DNA from: an uncultured Eubacteriales bacterium
GTDB lineage: Bacteria; Bacillota; Clostridia; Oscillospirales; Acutalibacteraceae
Direction of reading: 5' to 3'
Length of the DNA: 64,000 nt
Assembly (NCBI GenBank): GCA_934489735.1
Contig: CAKSSR010000004.1
Coordinates: 1-64,000, forward strand
The first letter of the stretch is position 1; the number at the start of each line of letters is the position of its first letter. The translations under genes and the position numbers were made by a program. Shown one piece after another: positions 40,533 through 48,650 of this stretch. The notes under the pieces were generated by a model. The model was not told the origin of the DNA. It did no database searches and saw only the letters and a program-made list of their open reading frames with translations.

Positions 40533-40840
40533 TACATTTTCATAAATATTTTCATATTTAACCCGAATAATTCTTTACCCAATAATCGGAGGGTTCCCCT
40601 GTATATTCTGTTGACACACCCCTCATCAGGGCTTTGCGACCAAACGGCCATTATGGCAATACTTAGGTCTTTCAACCATATATCATCTCTATACTTTTTA
40701 ATAGTTTCCCACAATCACACCTAGGCATATCTCATCCTTATGTTGTTGCTATAGAGCTTTAGGCTGTACTGGTTTTAGGGGGATTCTTAGTGCTGGTTTA
40801 CCATCCCATCACTCCGGGCCTGACACTTTGGTTTCCCGGT

Positions 40841-41224
40841 ACGCGAAACAGTGCGTCCAATTTCAGACAATTTTTCTTGATAATCGTCTAAATCTTTGCC
40901 ACGTAAATTACTGACTTTCTGAAATTCTGTCATAGCAGAATCAAGGTCGTATACTTGTTCTACCATTGAACTAGCGATTTCAACGGTCTTGCTCAAAATA
41001 GCATTAGCTGCTTGATAAGTAATACCAATTTTATCACCAGTGTTATTAACGCCTTCAGCGGCTTCGTTAATCTTATTTAAATTCTTTTCAACAGAATCAT
41101 CAATATTGACTTTTAAATCAACTTTCGCCTTGTCTCCAAGGTTTTTAACAAGAGCATTAAGTTTTTGCTGTACTTCTTTTTCTTTAAAGTCAACGTCTAC
41201 GATAATATTGTAATTTACAGCCAT
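40841..41224 (-). CDS. Tape measure protein, exon 1 of 3
   Basis: 128 codons from MAVNYNIIVDVDFKEKEVQQ to GRTVSR. The start resembles the standard beginning of siphophage tape measures (N-x-I-x-V-x-V-D, then long amphipathic helices: LNALVKNLGDKAKVDLKVNI). SMVEQVYDLDSAMTEFQKVS near 86-105 is the conserved D-x-A-M/L-T-E-F-x-K-V-S motif. Reading on past the junction gives 17 extra codons and a stop, so an unspliced message would make a useless fragment. RuvC-like gene 41237 lies just upstream. Confidence 0.85.
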
Positions 41225-41236
41225 AACTCACCATCC

Positions 41237-41743
41237 TTAATCGTGATTTTGGCTTATAATTTGACTTAAACCTATCAATATGGCCTCCGCTTCATCATCT
41301 TCTGATTTCTTGCTTTTAGGCCCATACCATTTTAAATCTAAGCCAAATTTTTCATTTGCCATAATAATAGCTTTTTCTTTCAATACTTCACGCTTCAAAC
41401 CAGCTCTAGTTCCGTCATAAAGGCCAACAGCCTTTCTCCACTTTGAAGGCAACAAAAATACAGGTTTGATTTTATATCCTGCGCAAAGACATAAAAGCAT
41501 CCCATGTACTGCACCAAGGGTCTCTAGTGTGTGGCTTCCGGGCTTTAAGGGCATCGCTTCAGCGCAAATTGCATCAGGATTATAGTCTTGAATCAATTTC
41601 ATAAAAAATACAGATTCTTCCATAATCCTGTCACGCCAATCTTTACTTTTTGGCTTTATACACCCGTGAGCTATCAATCTTTCGTCCTGAAACACGCTCC
41701 ATCCAGAACTAGTAGTGGAAGCATCAATTCCAATAATTATCAT
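41237..41743 (-). CDS. RuvC-like Holliday junction resolvase
   Basis: 168 residues. GIDASTTSSGWSVF at 4-17 carries the first catalytic Asp (D6), AICAEAMPLKPGSHT near 58 the Glu, and KSEDDEAEAILIGLSQ near 150 the last Asp pair. This is the RuvC/RNase H fold of phage resolvases, which cut DNA branches before packaging. Its place inside the tail operon, directly before the tape measure gene, is unusual. Starts two bases after the gene upstream. Confidence 0.87.
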   Translation of the reverse strand: MIIIGIDASTTSSGWSVFQDERLIAHGCIKPKSKDWRDRIMEESVFFMKLIQDYNPDAICAEAMPLKPGSHTLETLGAVHGMLLCLCAGYKIKPVFLLPSKWRKAVGLYDGTRAGLKREVLKEKAIIMANEKFGLDLKWYGPKSKKSEDDEAEAILIGLSQIISQNHD

Positions 41744-41745
41744 TT

Positions 41746-42291
41746 TTATTTGTCCTTAATATTTGTCATTTCAATGCCAACTCGCCGTCGTTGAAATGTT
41801 ATACCTTGCTTGCGCATACCTTCTTCAAATAACTTTCTCATATTGTCTTTACCAAGCCATTTAATTAAAGCTGTCCAAACATCGCGTTTCTTCGTCCATG
41901 CCTGGCCTTTGAAGCGAGGAGCATTCTTAGCATAACCGGATTGATAAATAGCGCCAGAAAGCCCCTCATAAATCACTTCTGCAAGATAAGTTGTCATAGG
42001 CTGTCCATCAATAATCGAGCCATGATGTTCGCCGTTTACAGTTAATAATCTTGGGTCAAATTTAAATGTACCTTCAATCACATTTTGCACAGTTTTAACA
42101 TCTGTATCCCAAGCCTGTTTGAACTCACCTGTACGGCTATATTCTTCAGGAGTATAGCTTTCATAGACAATTTGACGGACTAATTCTCTATTTTCATTCC
42201 ATATCTTTTGTACAACATAATCAACAGCGTTTTTAAGTAATGGCATGAATATTCTATCTAATTCAGCATCATTTCTTGCGCTTTGCGCCAT
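41746..42291 (-). CDS. Tail assembly protein candidate, 181 aa
   Basis: It overlaps the preceding gene by 23 bases in a different frame and has no good ribosome binding site of its own, so it is translationally coupled. A mostly helical protein (DYVVQKIWNENRELVRQIVY) with a C-terminal basic part (GMRKQGITFQRRRVGIEMT). Two overlapping frames before the tape measure gene usually encode tail assembly chaperones. However, no slippery heptamer was seen and the frame relation is +1. Function is therefore only suggested. Confidence 0.55.
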   Translation of the reverse strand: MAQSARNDAELDRIFMPLLKNAVDYVVQKIWNENRELVRQIVYESYTPEEYSRTGEFKQAWDTDVKTVQNVIEGTFKFDPRLLTVNGEHHGSIIDGQPMTTYLAEVIYEGLSGAIYQSGYAKNAPRFKGQAWTKKRDVWTALIKWLGKDNMRKLFEEGMRKQGITFQRRRVGIEMTNIKDK

Positions 42292-42661
42292 CCTTAATCA
42301 CGCCCTCAATCTGCTTTTGATACTTAGGCCAAAGTTTAATAATATCGCCAATAAACTTGTTCATCGAGGTTGCATAACTAATGGCTTCATACAGCTGGTC
42401 AATATTCTTAATAGAACACATAACCTTTTCAATCAAGCCACTAGTAAGCAGGATATCATGGCCTTTCTCTTGAAGTACTTCCATAGGAATATCAGTAGCG
42501 TACTTTAGAACAAGCATATCAATATTAGTTTGCCGTTCAGCCCAAGATTCTAGCTTAACAACAGAATCAGCAATCGCCTGAATCTCGGCGTAAGTCAGAT
42601 AATAATTAACATTGATATCAAATTCTTCATTATAATGAATTTTTCTCTTAATTTCCTTCAT
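42269..42661 (-). CDS. Tail assembly chaperone candidate, 130 aa
   Basis: ATG behind AAGGAG. MKEIKRKIHYNEEFDINVNY is a beta start. The rest is helical (SVVKLESWAERQTNIDMLVL, then IKNIDQLYEAISYATSMNKF) and ends with lysines. A small helical protein between the tail tube and tape measure genes fits the place of a chaperone that coats the tape measure before the tube assembles. Sequence itself is not recognised. Confidence 0.55.
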   Translation of the reverse strand: MKEIKRKIHYNEEFDINVNYYLTYAEIQAIADSVVKLESWAERQTNIDMLVLKYATDIPMEVLQEKGHDILLTSGLIEKVMCSIKNIDQLYEAISYATSMNKFIGDIIKLWPKYQKQIEGVIKDGAKRKK

Positions 42662-42675
42662 TTTCCATTTACTCC

Positions 42676-43140
42676 TTATTCTAAGAAATCGTTCTTTTCG
42701 AGACGTTCCTCATAATTTCTTTTGATTAGTCTAGCTGTGGCCTCGGTCACATTATTAGCAAAATTTTGATGCACTTGACAATATTGTTCATATTTTGTAA
42801 TGTTCATTAAAGTTTGGTCGAAATGGTCTTTGCTATGTCTGATACCATGCCTAAGTTCATCCCCAAATCTTGTAAACTGTGTTCGACAATTTATAATAGC
42901 ATTTTCTTTGACTTCTGTATCTAAACAATCAATCTTATTCTGAACATTACTTAAATTCTTTTCAATATCTTCAATTTTCTTTAGCATTTCGCCGTTAATG
43001 CCCCGGCCAATAGCTTTTAAAATAACAGAATAGGGGTTCCATTTAATTCCTGATTTTTCAATAATACCAAGGACTACAGCTATGATTGCAGCAATCCACC
43101 CGAAATCTTTGCTCAAATCAATGCTAAAAGTCTCCAACAT
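42676..43140 (-). CDS. Membrane-anchored coiled-coil protein, 154 aa
   Basis: The start is the ATG at 43140 behind GGGGTGAG; a start 15 bases upstream is less likely. One membrane span near 12-31 (GWIAAIIAVVLGIIEKSGI) and then a long coiled coil (MLKKIEDIEKNLSNVQNKID). It resembles small holin-like or spanin-like proteins with an N-terminal anchor. It sits in the tail operon far from the lysis cassette. Function not assigned. Confidence 0.65.
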   Translation of the reverse strand: MLETFSIDLSKDFGWIAAIIAVVLGIIEKSGIKWNPYSVILKAIGRGINGEMLKKIEDIEKNLSNVQNKIDCLDTEVKENAIINCRTQFTRFGDELRHGIRHSKDHFDQTLMNITKYEQYCQVHQNFANNVTEATARLIKRNYEERLEKNDFLE

Positions 43141-43161
43141 TATCTCACCCCACACCGTTTA

Positions 43162-43455
43162 TTATTTGCGAATTTTATAACCTTCTTTTACCTTTGATAC
43201 TTTTACATATAAAGGCACTTCGTCAAAAGGATTCTTGACTTTAATTGTAATATCATTATAATCAATATAAAGATAATTTTTGCGCACGTTTACAACCTTG
43301 TAATACCCTTTTGGGATTTTTGCCTTTTCTTTGATTCTACAATTTAAAGGCATATTTTGAGACGGCTTGAAAGCCTGAATTTTATCGCAATAATAAACAT
43401 AAGGGCAGACTGTTTGCGTGACTCGGCATTGATTTTTTTCCACATATTCACACAT
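43162..43455 (-). CDS. Cysteine-rich hypothetical protein, 97 aa
   Basis: ATG at 43455 behind AAGGTGAT. Five cysteines occur in the first 45 residues (MCEYVEKNQCRVTQTVCPYV, then YYC and NCR), which suggests a small metal-bound fold. The C-terminal half (KGYYKVVNVRKNYLYIDYND) is beta-rich. It comes directly after the terminator that follows the tail tube gene. Family not recognised. Confidence 0.6.
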   Translation of the reverse strand: MCEYVEKNQCRVTQTVCPYVYYCDKIQAFKPSQNMPLNCRIKEKAKIPKGYYKVVNVRKNYLYIDYNDITIKVKNPFDEVPLYVKVSKVKEGYKIRK

Positions 43456-43467
43456 TTTTATCACCTT

Positions 43468-43500
43468 AAAAAAAGAGGATAGACAAAATTGCCTATCCTC
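43468..43500 (-). terminator. Terminator after the tail tube gene
   Basis: On the minus strand GAGGATAG (43500-43493) pairs with CTATCCTC (43482-43475) around a 10-base loop, followed by seven T (43474-43468). Partial termination here would give the tail tube message a higher level than the genes after it. Confidence 0.88.
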
Positions 43501-43512
43501 TCAATATTTAAA

Positions 43513-44586
43513 TTAGGTTACGGTTACATTAACATATGCAGGAGAAACATTGGAATCTTTTAGAGCTACTTCAATTACCGCAACACCAGAAGTAGCGCCA
43601 GCCTTTACTACACCGTCCGGGTCAACAGTTAGGTCAGTAGCGGTAGCTACAGGAGACTGTTCCTTGGTAAAGGTGAAGTTGCTGTTATCTTTCCGCTGAG
43701 AAGCCATGCCCTTACCGAACACGGCACGAACAATTAGAGCTTCAGAAGCACTAGCAGCTAGTTCTAGGTCAGCGTTTTCCACAGCGATAGCCACGACTTC
43801 GTTCTGCCACTTAGCGCCAAAAATTTCTTGGGTCATAGTACCATATACAGGGTCAACTTCACAAGTGCTGGCATCAGAATAAGCTAGAGCTTTACCAGAC
43901 AAAGCTACAGTAGCAGCAGAGGCAGCAGCCCAAGCCAGATTTTGCGCCCCGTCGAGTTGGAAGTTAGGGATATCAGTGATTAGACGGCCATATTTAGAAG
44001 TAGAAGAACCCACTTCGGTAGAAGAGCCAGAATATAGGTCGTTAATCAGAACAAGGTGCAGTACCTTTGGAACGAACTGAGCCTTAATAGTAATAGACTT
44101 AGCGTTCTCATTCTGATAGAAATACTTAACGCAATAACTTTCACCAGTTTGAGCACCAGAAATGTTCATAACCTTTTGAGCAGCGTCAATAGTACCAATA
44201 GACCATTCAGCAGCAGAGGGCTTCTTATACCAACCGATATAAGTGCCATCAAAAGCCATAGGGGTCTTAGTAAGAGCTACAGAGCCAGCAGTAGAACCAA
44301 CAACAGCCTCTTCTTCACTAACGGATAGACCACCTTGCTCAAGGTTTACACCAAGGTTTGCAGCCACATACTGAAGATTGAACATTGCATCAGTAATAGA
44401 AACGGTCAGTGCAGAATCGTGGAAATATTGACCGTAAAGAAGATTGCCGGGGCCACCACGAATTTCTTCAGCAGTAATAGAGGTGTCGAACGTAGTATCA
44501 CTTAGAGTCTCGCCAACACCGATAAGGTCTTGCCCATAGAGAAATAATGCACGGGCAGGGCCAGCAGTAAAAATCTTTTCTGCCAT
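43513..44586 (-). CDS. Major tail (tube) protein with Ig-like end
   Basis: 357 residues, behind AAGGAGG. The first part (FTAGPARALFLYGQDLIGVG, then DTSITAEEIRGGPGNLLYGQ) matches the N-terminus of clostridial siphophage tail tube proteins. The C-terminal 45 residues (ATDLTVDPDGVVKAGATSGV) form a bacterial Ig-like decoration. Strong ribosome binding site, GC-richer codons and a terminator right after it fit a protein made in large amounts. It forms the hollow tail tube. Confidence 0.82.
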   Translation of the reverse strand: MAEKIFTAGPARALFLYGQDLIGVGETLSDTTFDTSITAEEIRGGPGNLLYGQYFHDSALTVSITDAMFNLQYVAANLGVNLEQGGLSVSEEEAVVGSTAGSVALTKTPMAFDGTYIGWYKKPSAAEWSIGTIDAAQKVMNISGAQTGESYCVKYFYQNENAKSITIKAQFVPKVLHLVLINDLYSGSSTEVGSSTSKYGRLITDIPNFQLDGAQNLAWAAASAATVALSGKALAYSDASTCEVDPVYGTMTQEIFGAKWQNEVVAIAVENADLELAASASEALIVRAVFGKGMASQRKDNSNFTFTKEQSPVATATDLTVDPDGVVKAGATSGVAVIEVALKDSNVSPAYVNVTVT

Positions 44587-44589
44587 ATA

Positions 44590-45423
44590 TTATTGTCCTC
44601 CTTGTTTATATAATTGTTCAAGAGAATCGCCTCTACTTGTATTAACAGAGGTATCAACAAAATTATTGTCCCCACCCATTTGTTGTACAAGCGTACTCTT
44701 TTCAGTAATATAACCATCCAATTTATTTCGCTTTTTACGATAAATCCAATGGTCAATATCTTTGCCTTTCCCGGCATAAAGAGCAATGGGGCGTGTAGTA
44801 GTGAATTCAATTTCACCATAAATTTCATCAAAAAGCATAGAATGAGAACGCATAGTCATCTCAAGTTGTTCTTTTTTTGGTAAGCCACAATGAGCAGTAA
44901 TAATTGCGCATTTGCGCTCAATCGTTGGCATTTCTATATTTTTGTTACGCAGTCTATTTGTCCCTTCTATTGCTTCCTTCAAATCAGGATTTATATATTC
45001 ATCATCATAATGAACCAAATTCTGGTACAAAATCAATCTACGGATATTTTCAAAATCTTTCGATTTTATTACAATACCCGTATCTTTATCCTTTAAAAAT
45101 GGCTTTTGGTTCTCATCATAGCCAATTTCAGGATTTCCAATATATAAACAATATCTTAATATATTTATAAATCTGCTTATATTGATTTCGTCTTGAAACA
45201 AAATCTTATAAATAAAATCAAGATACGACATTTGAATGATTTCAACAGAATCAGAACTATTTTTATCAGTATCTAATATAGACACGCTAGACAAAAAAAT
45301 TTCACTGTCTTTCACAAGAACAGGATGAATATATAAAATTTTATCATTTATAGCATAATCAACAGGCTTATCAAAATAAAAATATGCCCTGCGATACAAG
45401 TCAATATTAAGTTTCGCACCCAT
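44590..45423 (-). CDS. Hypothetical tail/head-joining protein, 277 aa
   Basis: The ATG at 45423 follows CAGGAGC and overlaps the end of the gene upstream; a start 21 bases earlier has no such site. The protein (MGAKLNIDLYRRAYFYFDKP) is mixed alpha/beta with IIQMSYLDFIYKILFQDEIN and, later, ERKCAIITAHCGLPKKEQLE. The C-terminal part (YRKKRNKLDGYITEKSTLVQ) is basic. Not recognised; gene order places it at the head-tail joint. Confidence 0.6.
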   Translation of the reverse strand: MGAKLNIDLYRRAYFYFDKPVDYAINDKILYIHPVLVKDSEIFLSSVSILDTDKNSSDSVEIIQMSYLDFIYKILFQDEINISRFINILRYCLYIGNPEIGYDENQKPFLKDKDTGIVIKSKDFENIRRLILYQNLVHYDDEYINPDLKEAIEGTNRLRNKNIEMPTIERKCAIITAHCGLPKKEQLEMTMRSHSMLFDEIYGEIEFTTTRPIALYAGKGKDIDHWIYRKKRNKLDGYITEKSTLVQQMGGDNNFVDTSVNTSRGDSLEQLYKQGGQ

Positions 45424-45979
45424 AAGTAGCTCCTGTATCGCCAACGTTTACGGCCATAAATAATTGAACGCCTGTAAAAGTTTTAGAATTGCCAATGACT
45501 GATTTTCCTAGTACATATCTTGACATATCGTCAAAAAATGCTAGCTTCCCTACTCCACCAACATCAGCACCGTTTAAAGTAGCAAGAATCTTATTCATAA
45601 ATAAATCGCCTCTGGAAACAGGCGTTCCATTGTATTCAACAAGACTCATTTGCCCACCATAAAGAAAATCAAAAGCATATACAGTAGTACCTGTGTACAG
45701 CTCATTAGCATGGATAAAATAGTTATACAACTTAAAAACGCACTTAGATTCACAAATCAAATCTTCCACAAGATTAGTAAAGAACACGCCATACTTTTCT
45801 TGTGGGCCTGATTTCCAAATCAACTCTAATTTTTCATCAAAAGTTAAATTTGGTTTACTAAGTGCATCATAACTATTATATTTCAACATCTTCCAAATAT
45901 CTTCCGCGCTATCTTGACGTGCAAGATAAATAAATATATTATAGGGAATATAGGGCAACGATGACATTGAATTAAACAT
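45407..45979 (-). CDS. Hypothetical structural protein, 190 aa
   Basis: The protein begins MFNSMSSLPYIPYNIFIYLA and is helix-rich for 85 residues. A beta part follows (YTGTTVYAFDFLYGGQMSLV, then NKILATLNGADVGGVGKLAF). Size and place between the connector genes and tail tube gene fit a tail terminator or joining protein, but no known motif is visible. It overlaps the next gene by 17 bases. Confidence 0.58.
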   Translation of the reverse strand: MFNSMSSLPYIPYNIFIYLARQDSAEDIWKMLKYNSYDALSKPNLTFDEKLELIWKSGPQEKYGVFFTNLVEDLICESKCVFKLYNYFIHANELYTGTTVYAFDFLYGGQMSLVEYNGTPVSRGDLFMNKILATLNGADVGGVGKLAFFDDMSRYVLGKSVIGNSKTFTGVQLFMAVNVGDTGATYGCET

Positions 45980-45989
45980 CTATCTCACC

Positions 45990-47297
45990 TCACCCCATCA
46001 TACTTATAGCTTTAATAGCAAATTTTGTCTTTTGTTTAAAACTTGGAAGAGCGTTAGATACGTCTACCCACATATATAGTTCAGATTGACTTCTCTTTAA
46101 ACATTGAATTTGCCATCCAGTCGTAGTTTGTTTAATTACTAGATTCTCATTGCTCGTTACTATTTTATTTCCATCTAAACTAATTTTTACTTCTGTGGGA
46201 ACATAATCTTTACCCAAATAAGACGTATGCACATTGAAATCAATCACTTGATATTCTCTAATTTTATCAAAGGCTGGGTCAAGATAAATTTCAGGAACAG
46301 TAGACATAGTATCAGCCACAATAATACTAATCATATCTTGCACTTGCTCGTTTCCTTCAAGATAGGCATAAATTTCAGCACTTTCGCCCTCTTGTCCAAT
46401 CACAGCGTAATTGCCTTCATTATCAATTTTTACAACTTTCTTATTGCTGCTAAACCACAAAACCTTTTTATCAACTTCAACATTGTTCAATAGCACGTCT
46501 GCTGACAGTTTGCCTGTGGAGCCATTTGCCAACGTCATGCTTTGAGCATTGATTTGTACTTGATAATTATATTCTCCATTATCTGCCACGCTATTTTCTA
46601 AATCGTCTTTATCGTGTAATTCGTCAAGATATAAATCCAAATACAGTAAAGTCGTATCTTGCGAGTTCATTGTATTTAGCAGGGCGTTTTGATAAGCGTA
46701 TAACTTAAATGGGCGACCACCAAGAATATACCTTGTGTTGATTTTGAACAGTCTAAGCGTATCTTTATTTCCTTGAACAATAACCGTAGCATGGTTGTTT
46801 GGTGTTATAACATATCTACTTACTTGACTAGAAGGGCTGGACATATCATACTCTATTGCACAAGGAATACTAAAAATATTTCCATTATCTGGGTCAATAA
46901 TCCTCAAATAATTATTGCAACGCCTTACAACTACGGTTTTTGTCAAACTGTCATGTTCATCATCAAATGTGGTAATCCAAAAATTGTTTTCAAACTGATA
47001 ATACCTACCTCTAACAGTAAAATAGTTGATGTCTCGGAATGCAAGTTGTACAAAGTCATGGCCATTCCTATCAGAAGTGCCTTGGCCTACAACATAATTC
47101 ATCCACGCTTCAATTTCTTCAAAACAATCATTTGTAAAATTGCCTTGACAATCTAAACGTTGTTGATAAATGGCTTGCTTTGCACTTGTATTGTCCCACT
47201 GTTCGTTGATAAAGGCTTGTTGCAATTCACGATAATAATCATTAGGGGCCTGAATCATTCCAGATTGTAAAGAATTCTCAAAATAATCTAAACTCAT
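45990..47297 (-). CDS. Head-tail region protein with Ig-like domain, 435 aa
   Basis: ATG overlaps the stop of the previous gene (TGATG). The first 230 residues (EEIEAWMNYVVGQGTSDRNG, LAFRDINYFTVRGRYYQFEN, KLYAYQNALLN) resemble a connector or adaptor beta domain. Residues about 240-330 are a Big_2-type Ig-like domain: INAQSMTLANGSTGKLSADV, WFSSNKKVVKIDNEGNYAVI. Ig-like additions are common on phage virion proteins and may help weak binding to surfaces. Place in the virion is inferred. Confidence 0.65.
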   Translation of the reverse strand: MSLDYFENSLQSGMIQAPNDYYRELQQAFINEQWDNTSAKQAIYQQRLDCQGNFTNDCFEEIEAWMNYVVGQGTSDRNGHDFVQLAFRDINYFTVRGRYYQFENNFWITTFDDEHDSLTKTVVVRRCNNYLRIIDPDNGNIFSIPCAIEYDMSSPSSQVSRYVITPNNHATVIVQGNKDTLRLFKINTRYILGGRPFKLYAYQNALLNTMNSQDTTLLYLDLYLDELHDKDDLENSVADNGEYNYQVQINAQSMTLANGSTGKLSADVLLNNVEVDKKVLWFSSNKKVVKIDNEGNYAVIGQEGESAEIYAYLEGNEQVQDMISIIVADTMSTVPEIYLDPAFDKIREYQVIDFNVHTSYLGKDYVPTEVKISLDGNKIVTSNENLVIKQTTTGWQIQCLKRSQSELYMWVDVSNALPSFKQKTKFAIKAISMMG

Positions 47298-47551
47298 CAA
47301 ATTGCCCCCTTATCAATAATTTTTATCATATAAAATACACTTGCTTTTACGTTAGTGTGGGTTGCATTCATACCCAATCTAATCAACCCATTAAGATACT
47401 GGGTAATTTCACTGTTTTTAGAAAATAGTACATACATTCTATTTAAATAACTTAAATAGTCGGTTTCAGATACCAACGTTCCGGGATTTTGAACATCTTC
47501 GTAAAGCAATAAAACTTTATAAATATTCTTAATCATTTTGGTTTTATACAT
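47297..47551 (-). CDS. Small hypothetical protein, 84 aa
   Basis: ATG behind GGAGGGGTTGG, the same start region as the genes at 5799 and 6019. MYKTKMIKNIYKVLLLYEDV is followed by a helical stretch (YLSYLNRMYVLFSKNSEITQ) and a C-terminal VKASVFYMIKIIDKGAI. No family recognised. It lies among head-tail connector genes. Confidence 0.6.
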   Translation of the reverse strand: MYKTKMIKNIYKVLLLYEDVQNPGTLVSETDYLSYLNRMYVLFSKNSEITQYLNGLIRLGMNATHTNVKASVFYMIKIIDKGAI

Positions 47552-47562
47552 CCAACCCCTCC

Positions 47563-47997
47563 TTAAATGGGGATATTGGACAAATCACCAACTTGATAAT
47601 CAGTGATACGTTGATATACACGCTCTCTTAGACGGTCAAGCCAAGATGTCTTTTCTTTAAGGTTTTGAGCTTCTGAGAAATTTCTGAAACTGCTCGAATT
47701 TTGGAGCTTGGCTTGAAACTGAGAAGAATTATTAACTTTTTTACCAAACCATTGAATCATCCAGAAATCAGATAAAATTGCAATTTCTTCATTTGTCAAA
47801 TCATTAACAAATTCTCTTGCTTCAAGGTCATATTCAAGGCTTTGCCTACAATCCTTAAAAAAAGACACGGCAGCAATTAACATACCGTCACAAAATTTTT
47901 GGAATTTTTTAAAATCATTGGTATAGAGTTTACTTAGAGCATAGTCATCAATTTGGCCAAGCCCCATATCCTCTATAATATCGAAAGAAGTAGCCAT
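47563..47997 (-). CDS. Head-tail connector candidate, 144 aa
   Basis: ATG behind AAAGGAG. The protein is nearly all helical: MATSFDIIEDMGLGQIDDYA, FEKFCDGML-like FKKFQKFCDGMLIAAVSFF, then FVNDLTNEEIAILSDFWMIQ and WLDRLRERVYQRITDYQ. A small helical protein two genes after the major capsid gene matches the usual place of a connector (adaptor). The sequence itself is not recognised. Confidence 0.6.
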   Translation of the reverse strand: MATSFDIIEDMGLGQIDDYALSKLYTNDFKKFQKFCDGMLIAAVSFFKDCRQSLEYDLEAREFVNDLTNEEIAILSDFWMIQWFGKKVNNSSQFQAKLQNSSSFRNFSEAQNLKEKTSWLDRLRERVYQRITDYQVGDLSNIPI

Positions 47998-48017
47998 ATA
48001 GCATATCTCCTTTCTTT

Positions 48018-48623
48018 TTAATCTTCAATATGGACTAAATCTTTTCCGCAAAGTTCGCCAAGCTCAGTTAGAATATTACCGTCAATCTTCGCCCCGGCTT
48101 TACGCTGTTCAATAATCATATCAATAATAATTTGCTTCTGATTATCAGAAACATTTTTATATACATCAATGACATTCTTTGCGTCTTGCGCCAGTAGGCT
48201 CTTCATATCTGTGTCAGACAGCATATTCACATAAGCATCTGCAAGGTCGTTCTCTCGCACAAAATCAGCATCAGTAATGTAAACCATACCAGAACGAATC
48301 ATATTAGGCATATTGTTTACAATAATTCGTGCTTCACGTTCCAGAAAAGCTCGGCTTGCATAGCGACCTTCAAGTGCCCAGTTTTGGTTCCCCCGTAAAA
48401 CAGCAGTACCATTAGTCAAATTGACAAAAGTAATCATGCGGTCATTCTTGGTGGAATGAATAGGCTCATTAGACTTATTAGCCATCATCTGTGCCATAAG
48501 TTCCATTTGAGCCTTCATTTCAGCAATTTGAGCTTTTAGAACTTCATTTTCAGAAACAGCATTATTAGTGGCTTCGGTAGCCACAGCCTCTTCTTTTTGA
48601 GACTTGGTAGCAGTTCTTGCCAT
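48018..48623 (-). CDS. Hypothetical head protein with coiled-coil start, 201 aa
   Basis: The start is the ATG at 48623 (MARTATKSQKEEAVATEATN) behind AGGAG; a frame 21 bases longer is unlikely. A coiled coil covers 30-60 (ENEVLKAQIAEMKAQMELMA). The following domain (RMITFVNLTNGTAVLRGNQN, ASRAFLEREARIIVNNMPN) resembles proteins found after capsid genes in clostridial phages. The C-terminal helices contain VIDVYKNVSDNQKQIIIDMI. Role unknown, probably virion assembly. Confidence 0.62.
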   Translation of the reverse strand: MARTATKSQKEEAVATEATNNAVSENEVLKAQIAEMKAQMELMAQMMANKSNEPIHSTKNDRMITFVNLTNGTAVLRGNQNWALEGRYASRAFLEREARIIVNNMPNMIRSGMVYITDADFVRENDLADAYVNMLSDTDMKSLLAQDAKNVIDVYKNVSDNQKQIIIDMIIEQRKAGAKIDGNILTELGELCGKDLVHIED

Positions 48624-48650
48624 AATATTTTCTCCTATTTTCATTTAATT

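Larger units (their letters stand above)
40221..40840 (-). mobile_element. Intervening sequence in the tape measure gene (first insert, class unclear)
   Basis: About 620 bases separate exon 1 (ends near VSR) from exon 2 (begins SEMVEG). The proposed boundaries follow a T and end with G, but I find no convincing P1 guide and no P7 motif, so a group I class is not shown. The first 360 bases are structured (GCCA-TAA-TGGC, CCCT-GATG-AGGG, AGGG-GAA-CCCT hairpins). The 3' part carries a membrane protein gene with its own promoter rather than a nuclease. A 61-codon ORF across the structured part (40529-40714) has no ribosome binding site. Confidence 0.6.

Noticed and set aside
40529..40714. 61-codon minus-strand ORF in the first tape measure insert
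   Set aside because: It has no ribosome binding site and lies on the most hairpin-rich part of the insert, and its C-terminal codons run into the promoter of the membrane protein gene. It is more likely a by-product of structured RNA.
40221..40840. Clear group I intron call for the first tape measure insert
   Set aside because: Boundaries T...G fit, but the expected guide pairing with the exon end and the GATATAGTC element are missing, so the class is left open.
41746..42661. Programmed ribosomal frameshift between two tail chaperone frames
   Set aside because: The frames overlap by 23 bases, but the relation is +1 and no slippery heptamer is visible; coupled translation explains the layout.
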